DNA from: Alsobacter soli
GTDB lineage: Bacteria > Pseudomonadota > Alphaproteobacteria > Rhizobiales > Beijerinckiaceae
Reading direction: 5' to 3'
NCBI RefSeq assembly: GCF_003004785.1
Contig: NZ_PVZS01000025.1
Coordinates: 1 to 58,550 of the forward strand
DNA length: 58,550 bases
Positions 53,166-58,550 of the stretch are shown here, in pieces. A program made the translations under genes and the position numbers. The notes under the pieces were generated by a model. The model was given only the letters and a program-made list of their open reading frames with translations. It was not told the DNA's origin and did no database searches. The stretch's first letter is position 1, and the number at the start of each line of letters is the position of its first letter.

Positions 53166-54230
53166 ATGAGGGACTTTGCGTCCATTCTCGGCGCGCTCGC
53201 GCTCGGCGCCACCTTGTTCGCCGGCGCCGCGGCGGCGCAGGACAAGGGCACCGTTGGCGTGTCCATGCCCACCAAGTCGTCGGCGCGTTGGATCGACGAC
53301 GGCAACAACATGGTCAAGACCCTGACCGCCAAGGGCTACAAGGTCGACCTGCAATACGCCGACAACGACATCCCCAACCAGCTCGCCCAGATCGAGAACA
53401 TGATCACCAAGGGCGAGAAGGTGCTGGTGATCGCCGCCATCGACGGCACCACTCTCTCCGGCGCCCTCCAGAAGGCCGCCGACGCCGGCATCAAGGTGAT
53501 CTCCTATGACCGCCTGATCCGCGGCTCGAAGAACGTCGACTATTACGCGACTTTCGACAACTTCCAGGTCGGCGTCCTGCAGGCCCAGAGCATCGAGAAG
53601 GCGCTCGGCCTGAAGGAGGGCAAGGGCCCCTTCAATATCGAGCTGTTCGGCGGCTCGGCTGACGACAACAACGCCTACTTTTTCTACAACGGCGCGATGT
53701 CGGTGCTGAAGCCCTACATCGACAGCGGCAAGCTCGTCGTGCAGTCCAAGCAGATGGGCATGGACAAGGTCGCGACTCTGCGCTGGGAGGCCTCCAACGC
53801 CCAGGCCCGCATGGACAACCTCCTGAGCGCCTACTACACGCAGAAGAAGGTGGATGCCGTCCTGTCCCCCTATGACGGCCTTTCCATCGGCATCATCGCC
53901 TCCCTGAAGGGCGTCGGCTACGGCTCCAAGGACATGCCCATGCCGGTGATCTCCGGCCAGGACGCCGAAGTGCCATCCGTGAAGTCCATCATCGCGGGCG
54001 AGCAGACCTCGACGATCTTCAAGGACACGCGCGAGCTCGCCAAGGTGGCCTCGAACATGGTCGACGCGGTGCTCTCCGGCAAGGAGCCCGAGATCAACGA
54101 CACCAAGACTTACGAGAACGGCGTCAAGGTGGTCCCCGCCTACCTGCTGAAGCCCGTTGCTGTCGACAAGTCGAACTGGAAGGAAGTTCTGGTCGACAGC
54201 GGCTACTACAAGGCGGACCAGTTTAAGTAA
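53166..54230 (+). CDS. chvE: Multiple monosaccharide ABC transporter substrate-binding protein
   Basis: 354 residues, Sec signal ([19 protein letters not shown]). Periplasmic sugar-binding fold of the ribose/xylose type with [40 protein letters not shown] and [11 protein letters not shown]. It matches ChvE, which binds glucose, galactose, arabinose, xylose and fucose in rhizobia and Agrobacterium. In Agrobacterium ChvE also signals to VirA; no such partner is visible here. A hairpin follows it at 54275. Confidence 0.92.
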   Translation: MRDFASILGALALGATLFAGAAAAQDKGTVGVSMPTKSSARWIDDGNNMVKTLTAKGYKVDLQYADNDIPNQLAQIENMITKGEKVLVIAAIDGTTLSGALQKAADAGIKVISYDRLIRGSKNVDYYATFDNFQVGVLQAQSIEKALGLKEGKGPFNIELFGGSADDNNAYFFYNGAMSVLKPYIDSGKLVVQSKQMGMDKVATLRWEASNAQARMDNLLSAYYTQKKVDAVLSPYDGLSIGIIASLKGVGYGSKDMPMPVISGQDAEVPSVKSIIAGEQTSTIFKDTRELAKVASNMVDAVLSGKEPEINDTKTYENGVKVVPAYLLKPVAVDKSNWKEVLVDSGYYKADQFK

Positions 54231-54274
54231 GGACTTCGGCCCGCCCGCTCGTTCCGGGCGCGGGCTCAGGTACT

Positions 54275-54299
54275 CGCCGCCGCGGCCTCCGCGGCGGCG
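54275..54299 (+). terminator. mRNA hairpin after chvE
   Basis: CGCCGCCGCGG-CCT-CCGCGGCGGCG, an 11-bp perfect stem 45 nt after the stop and 28 bp before gguA. A second GC hairpin precedes it (54240-54265). It probably boosts binding-protein levels over the ATPase. Confidence 0.6.
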
Positions 54300-54327
54300 C
54301 CGATCCCCCTCCGGCCGGGCGCGCGAC

Positions 54328-55863
54328 ATGGATGCCATCCTCGAGATGCGCGGCATCTCCAAGAGCTTTCCCGGTGTGAAAGCTCTCAAGAACGTGAATC
54401 TCGTGGTTCGGGCCGGCGAGATCCACGCCATCTGCGGCGAGAACGGCGCCGGCAAGTCCACCCTCATGAAGGTGCTGAGCGGGGTCTACCCCTACGGCTC
54501 CTATGAGGGCGACATCGTCTACCAGGGCGAGGTGCGCCGCTTCGCCTCCATCCGCGACAGCGAGCATCTGGGCGTCATCATTATCCACCAGGAGCTGGCG
54601 CTGGTTCCGCTCCTGTCCATCGCCGAGAACATCTTCCTCGGCAACGAGCCCGCCCGCATGGGCGTGATCGACTGGAACGAGACCTTCGCACGCACGCGCG
54701 AGCTGCTGCGCAAGGTGGGCCTGAACGAGTCGCCCAACGCCCTCATCACCAACATCGGCGTCGGCAAGCAGCAGCTCGTCGAGATCGCAAAGGCCCTGGC
54801 CAAGCGCGTGCAGTTGCTGATCCTGGACGAGCCGACCGCCAGCCTCAACGAGACCGACAGCGCCGCCCTGCTGGATCTGCTGCTCGAGTTCAAGAAGCAG
54901 GGCCTCACCTGCATCATCATCTCGCACAAGCTGAACGAAATCGCCCGCGTGGCGGACAGCATCACGATCCTGCGCGACGGCAGCACGGTGGAGACCATTG
55001 ACTGCCGCACCGAGGCGATCAGCGAGAGCCGCATCATCAAGAGCATGGTGGGCCGCGAGATGTCCGATCGCTACCCGCCGCGCACGCCAAGGATCGGCGA
55101 TACGCTCTTCGAGATCCGTGACTGGCGTGTCGATCATCCGCAGCACGCCGGACGGGAGGTTATCAAGGGCGTGAACCTCTCCGTGCGCGCCGGCGAGGTC
55201 GTCGGCATCGCCGGCCTCATGGGCGCAGGCCGCACCGAACTCGCCATGAGCGTCTTCGGCGGGGCCTATGGACGCAACATCCGCGGCCAGGCCTTTATGC
55301 GAGGCCAGCCTGTCGACGTCAGCACCATCCAGAAGGCGGTGGCCGCTGGCCTGGCCTATGTCACCGAGGACCGGAAGGGCCTTGGCCTGATCCTGAACGA
55401 CGACATCAAGCACAACATCTCGCTGGTGAACCTGCCGGGCGTCGCCCACCACGGCGTCATCGACGACGCGCGCGAGACGGAGGTCGCGGCTCGCTACCGC
55501 AAGCAGCTCAACATCCGCTCGTCCTCCATCCTGCAGAAGACCCTCAATCTCTCCGGCGGCAACCAGCAGAAGGTGGTTGTGAGCAAGTGGCTCTTCGCCG
55601 ACCCGCAGGTGCTGATCCTGGACGAGCCCACCCGCGGCATCGACGTGGGCGCCAAGTACGAGATCTACACGATCATCAACGACCTTGCCGCCAGCGGCCG
55701 CGGCGTGGTCGTGATCTCCTCCGAGATGCCAGAATTGCTGGGCGTCTGCGATCGCATCTACGTCATGAACGAAGGCCGCTTCGTGGACGAGATGCCAGCG
55801 AAGGACGCCAGCCAGGAAAAGATTATGGCCGCGATCATGCGCCAGTACAGGGTGTCGGCATGA
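54328..55863 (+). CDS. gguA: Multiple monosaccharide ABC transporter ATP-binding protein (GguA/MmsA)
   Basis: 511 residues with two ABC domains in tandem. Domain one has Walker [10 protein letters not shown], a signature-like IGVGKQQL and LILDEPTAS. Domain two has the usual degenerate Walker [11 protein letters not shown], an intact LSGGNQQK signature and [13 protein letters not shown]. This is the RbsA/XylG architecture. The ATG at 54328 has only a weak ribosome-binding site, and upstream in-frame codons look non-coding. Its last bases overlap the gguB start (ATGA). Confidence 0.92.
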   Translation: MDAILEMRGISKSFPGVKALKNVNLVVRAGEIHAICGENGAGKSTLMKVLSGVYPYGSYEGDIVYQGEVRRFASIRDSEHLGVIIIHQELALVPLLSIAENIFLGNEPARMGVIDWNETFARTRELLRKVGLNESPNALITNIGVGKQQLVEIAKALAKRVQLLILDEPTASLNETDSAALLDLLLEFKKQGLTCIIISHKLNEIARVADSITILRDGSTVETIDCRTEAISESRIIKSMVGREMSDRYPPRTPRIGDTLFEIRDWRVDHPQHAGREVIKGVNLSVRAGEVVGIAGLMGAGRTELAMSVFGGAYGRNIRGQAFMRGQPVDVSTIQKAVAAGLAYVTEDRKGLGLILNDDIKHNISLVNLPGVAHHGVIDDARETEVAARYRKQLNIRSSSILQKTLNLSGGNQQKVVVSKWLFADPQVLILDEPTRGIDVGAKYEIYTIINDLAASGRGVVVISSEMPELLGVCDRIYVMNEGRFVDEMPAKDASQEKIMAAIMRQYRVSA

Positions 55864-57086
55864 CCGAAGTATCGACCGCCAAGGGCCCAGCCTCCCCCGC
55901 CGGCGCCGGCACGGGCACGTCGTGGAAGAGCCACGTGCGCGAGTACGGGCTTCTCGCATCCCTGCTGGTGATCATGGTCTTCTTCCAGATCACCACGAAC
56001 GGCGTGCTGCTGCAGCCCGTCAACATCACGAATCTGATTCAGCAGAACAGCTACATCGTCATCATGGCGCTCGGCATGCTGTTCGTGATCGTGGGCGGCA
56101 ACATCGACCTGTCCGTCGGCTCCATCGTGGGCTTCGTCGGCGCGGTCGCAGCCATGCTGATGGTGGGCTTCACGGTCCCAGGGACCGAGGTCTTCATCAA
56201 GATCCACTGGTTCCCCGTGATGCTCCTGTCCCTGGCTCTGGGGGCGGCGATCGGAGCGGCACAGGGCTGGTTCGTGGCCTATGCGGCCATTCCGAGCTTC
56301 ATCGTCACGCTCGGCGGCATGCTGGTGTTCCGCGGGCTCACCGGCAACATGCTGGCGGGCCAGTTCGTCGGCCCCTTTGCGGATTCGTTCCAGAACATCA
56401 GCAAGGGTTTCATCCCGGAACTGGTCGACGTCGGCCGCTTTCACTGGACCTCGATGGCTCTGGGTTCGGCCATCGCCCTGGCGCTCTTCTGGTTCGACTA
56501 TCGCAAGTGGTCCCACGCCGGAGCCCGCGAGATCGAGCGTGAACCAGCGGCCCTGTTCTTCGGCAAAAACGTGGTCTTCGCCGGTCTCATCATCGGCGTC
56601 AGCTATCTCCTGGCCTCGTACAAGGGCCTGCCGGTCGTGCTCGTCATCATGGGCGCGCTCATCCTGTTCTACAATTTCGTCACGACCCGCACCGTCGTCG
56701 GCCGTCGGATCTACGCTTTGGGCGGAAACGCCCAGGCGGCGCGCCTCTCCGGCATCCGGACGCAGCGGCTGTCGTTCCTCACCTTCGTCAACATGGGAGC
56801 TTTGGCCGCCCTGGCCGGCCTCATCGTGGCGGCGCGCCTGAACTCCGCGACCCCCAGCGCGGGCAACGCCTTCGAACTCGACGTTATCGCCGCCTGCTTC
56901 ATCGGCGGCGTGTCCGCCTCCGGTGGCGCTGGCCGCGTCATGGGAGTCGTAATCGGCGCTTTCTTCATGGGGGTGATGAACAACGGCATGTCGATCCTGG
57001 GGATCGGCATCTTCTGGCAGCAGGTCGTGAAGGGTCTCGTCCTGCTCGCCGCCGTCTACCTGGACGTCTGCAACAAGAGCAAATAG
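55860..57086 (+). CDS. gguB: Multiple monosaccharide ABC transporter permease (GguB/MmsB)
   Basis: 408 residues with about ten helices, the XylH/RbsC family. Conserved [48 protein letters not shown] and [16 protein letters not shown] are present. The ATG overlaps the gguA stop (ATGA), so the two are coupled. It ends 6 bp from a convergent gene, with no terminator between. Confidence 0.92.
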   Translation: MTEVSTAKGPASPAGAGTGTSWKSHVREYGLLASLLVIMVFFQITTNGVLLQPVNITNLIQQNSYIVIMALGMLFVIVGGNIDLSVGSIVGFVGAVAAMLMVGFTVPGTEVFIKIHWFPVMLLSLALGAAIGAAQGWFVAYAAIPSFIVTLGGMLVFRGLTGNMLAGQFVGPFADSFQNISKGFIPELVDVGRFHWTSMALGSAIALALFWFDYRKWSHAGAREIEREPAALFFGKNVVFAGLIIGVSYLLASYKGLPVVLVIMGALILFYNFVTTRTVVGRRIYALGGNAQAARLSGIRTQRLSFLTFVNMGALAALAGLIVAARLNSATPSAGNAFELDVIAACFIGGVSASGGAGRVMGVVIGAFFMGVMNNGMSILGIGIFWQQVVKGLVLLAAVYLDVCNKSK

Positions 57087-57092
57087 CCGCCC

Positions 57093-58211
57093 CTAGGGGC
57101 TGAGGAGCTTGCTTCCGCGCTGGACGGGCACGGTCCCGGCCACTTTGCCGAGCCGCTGGCCGGGCATGGCGAACCGGGCCGATGTCCGCGCGAACAGGAG
57201 GCCGCCTTGCGTGGCCGTCACGGCCGTTCGCGCGCCCGAATAGGGGTCGATCACCTCCGCCACGGTCTCGCCGGCCCCGACGCGCGCCCCCAGGTCTCGG
57301 CGAAACGCCACGATGCCGGCGACTGGGGCCGAGAGCGGCTCGGAAGCGGCGAGTTCGGTCGCTTCGCACAGGCTTGCAGGGAGCGGCCCTGGATCTCCGG
57401 CCAGGACGCCGCGCCGCTGCAGGAAGCGGACGATGGCCGCGGCGTCTGCCGCGCCTGTAGAGTCCGCAACGTCCTGGGTTCCCCGGAACTCGACCGTGCA
57501 GGAGAAACACGCGAGCGGAACCGGGTGCTCAGGGAAACGAGCGGCAACCTCGACCCACGGACGCGTCACAGCCTCGTCGAACGGATCGTCTCCCGAAACA
57601 TCCGCCAGCAGGAGCGCCCCGGCGCCCAGTTCGGCCCCGAGCTCCGCTCCCAGGTCGGAGAGTGGCGTCAACGTATAGAGGTGGACGAGGGCCTCGGAGT
57701 CACAGTGGAGGTCCAGCACGAGATCGGCCGGCAGCGCCAGTCGCAGCAGCGCCTTCTTGAGGTGCTCGGCTGGCGTTACTGCAGCCAGCCCCTCGGCTGC
57801 CTCGAGCGCGGCGGCTCGGATCGCCTGGACGTTGGCGTCTGCGTCCTCGCCCAGGCGCGCCCCGACCCGCTCCGCCACGGCCTCGCCGAGCGCCGGAAAG
57901 CCCCTGTTGAAATTGAGCCCGTCCGCCAGGTCGAAGCGCCCGATGTGGCCGCCCAGCACCCGTTGCTGCAGCCCGAGGGGGTTCGCGACCGGCACGAGGA
58001 TGATCTCCCCATTGATGCGGCCGTCGCGCTCCATCCGCAAAAGAAGCTCGCGCAGGTGGACGACCGCCATCATCCCCGGAATCTCGTCCGCGTGGAGCGA
58101 AGCCTGCACATAGGCGAGGGGACGCGCCCCAGGCTCGCCGAAGCGCTGCACGGTGAGGGTTCGCCGCAAGCCAGGGAGTTCGGGGGGAAGGTCAAGGACT
58201 TCGGTTCGCAT
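57093..58211 (-). CDS. Succinylglutamate desuccinylase/aspartoacylase family M14-type deacylase
   Basis: 372 residues if started at the ATG 58211. The frame is open to 58355, but the extra 48 codons look non-conserved. Zinc ligands are visible: H40 and E43 in SLHADEIPG and a distal His in DLHCDSEALVHLY, with VEFRGTQD near the catalytic Glu. A C-terminal domain (ARVGAGETVAEVIDPYSGARTAVTATQGG) has a biotinyl-lipoyl-like fold seen in ectoine-degradation and AstE/AspA relatives. It hydrolyses an N-acyl amino acid or similar amide; the substrate is unknown. Confidence 0.85.
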   Translation of the reverse strand: MRTEVLDLPPELPGLRRTLTVQRFGEPGARPLAYVQASLHADEIPGMMAVVHLRELLLRMERDGRINGEIILVPVANPLGLQQRVLGGHIGRFDLADGLNFNRGFPALGEAVAERVGARLGEDADANVQAIRAAALEAAEGLAAVTPAEHLKKALLRLALPADLVLDLHCDSEALVHLYTLTPLSDLGAELGAELGAGALLLADVSGDDPFDEAVTRPWVEVAARFPEHPVPLACFSCTVEFRGTQDVADSTGAADAAAIVRFLQRRGVLAGDPGPLPASLCEATELAASEPLSAPVAGIVAFRRDLGARVGAGETVAEVIDPYSGARTAVTATQGGLLFARTSARFAMPGQRLGKVAGTVPVQRGSKLLSP

Positions 58212-58424
58212 GGCGCCTGCCGAAACTGGGGTGGGAGCGGAGCCATACACGTCGGAGCTCGCGTGCAAAACCCCTCCCAGGTTATCGGGCGGTTCGGAAA
58301 ACACGACCGCACTGTCCATGGATTGGCGGAGCGCTCTCCCCGGCCCCTTTGCCAAGAGGCCTCGCGATGCGCCCAGATCAGCAAATGCCGCCCGCCCTGG
58401 CCAAGTCCCAGGGCCCGAACGCGC

Positions 58425-58454
58425 AAAAAGCCCGCGCGGGATTCCGGGCGGGCT
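58425..58454 (-). terminator. Intrinsic terminator downstream of the tRNA fragment
   Basis: Read on the minus strand: AGCCCGCCCGGAATCCCGCG then CGGGCTTTTT. The stem AGCCCGC/GCGGGCT is followed by five T's. It starts 21 bp after the tRNA 3' end, the usual place for a tRNA terminator. Confidence 0.75.
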
Positions 58455-58473
58455 AGCGCTGTGTGTAGTTGGG

Positions 58474-58520
<47 letters not shown>

Positions 58521-58550
58521 TATGACGGCCTTACTTTCCCAGGCATTCCC
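58521..58550. other. Foreign-looking sequence joined to the tRNA fragment
   Basis: The last 30 bases of the window follow the tRNA 3' half directly and do not match the tRNA 5' half. If the tRNA fragment is an att site, an integrated element lies here and continues to the right beyond the window. It is too short to characterise. Confidence 0.4.

Noticed and set aside
51150-54467. 1105-codon minus-strand frame that would fuse the sugar-acid dehydratase to a long N-terminus
   Set aside because: The upstream part is antisense to chvE. The true dehydratase start is the ATG at 52859 with a ribosome-binding site.

Overview
The window is high-GC DNA with closely packed genes on both strands. It looks like an alphaproteobacterial chromosome, most likely order Hyphomicrobiales (Rhizobiales). 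Four things point there: a 477-codon homospermidine synthase plus a type III ornithine decarboxylase, a GTTC-N7-GTTC LexA box, GC-rich palindromic intergenic repeats of the Rhizobiales type, and ChvE/GguAB and UdgX/radical-SAM gene sets. I cannot assign a genus from sequence alone. No phage genes, insertion sequences or CRISPR arrays are visible. The only sign of integration is a 3' fragment of an initiator tRNA gene at the extreme right end.

Layout. 0-2.4 kb: homospermidine synthase, then a convergent DUF2937 gene. 2.4-7.8 kb (minus strand): a zinc-starvation cluster of a newly noticed 45-residue membrane protein, ZnuC, ZnuB, ZnuA, a His-rich CobW/COG0523 GTPase, a WD40 protein and a small hypothetical protein. 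It sits behind a promoter bracketed by two Zur-like boxes. 8.0-11.3 kb: tandem MdoG/OpgG-type glucan biosynthesis proteins. 11.5-13.9 kb: ornithine decarboxylase with a long structured leader (candidate speF RNA) and a GNAT enzyme. 14-15.7 kb: an orphan ABC ATPase and a DMT exporter. 16-22.6 kb: sugar-acid enzymes (D-erythronate dehydrogenase, DHRS6-like SDR, D-xylonate dehydratase), two coupled GNATs and an aminotransferase. 22.7-27.1 kb: small and hypothetical genes, a DUF533 protein with a coupled cysteine hydrolase, KDPG-type aldolase and a 2-keto-4-pentenoate hydratase-like protein. 27.1-29.9 kb: UdgX-DUF4130 and its radical SAM partner behind an SOS box embedded in a promoter. 30-34.9 kb: DUF5872 protein, LacI regulator, HIBADH-like dehydrogenase, FNR-controlled HemN and an AprI/Inh-type protein. 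35-41.7 kb: 2-hydroxyacid dehydrogenase and a CUT1-type ABC transporter ending in an LtnD-like dehydrogenase. 41.8-47.7 kb: a GNAT and a PotABCD-type transporter with a hydantoin-racemase-like enzyme. 48-51.1 kb: paired acyl-CoA dehydrogenases and an enoyl-CoA hydratase. 51.1-57.1 kb: a second IlvD/Edd sugar-acid dehydratase divergent from ChvE-GguA-GguB. 57.1-58.6 kb: an M14-type deacylase, a terminator and the tRNA-fMet fragment.

How it fits together. Much of the window is an import-and-oxidise programme for sugars and sugar acids: three ABC importers, two IlvD/Edd dehydratases, an aldolase, a hydratase and several NAD-dependent dehydrogenases. It is scattered over 40 kb rather than forming one operon. 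A shared operator-like word, TCAAACGATTA or TCAATCGATTGA, before three of these units may link them. Other circuits are local and readable: zinc limitation (Zur), DNA damage (LexA) and low oxygen (FNR-type box at hemN). The strongest leads for novelty are the small ORF in the zinc operon, the SOS promoter of the UdgX pair, the tRNA-fMet junction that implies an unseen island to the right, a perfect 32-bp palindrome at 13940, and the inverted repeat that replaces a ribosome-binding site at hemN.
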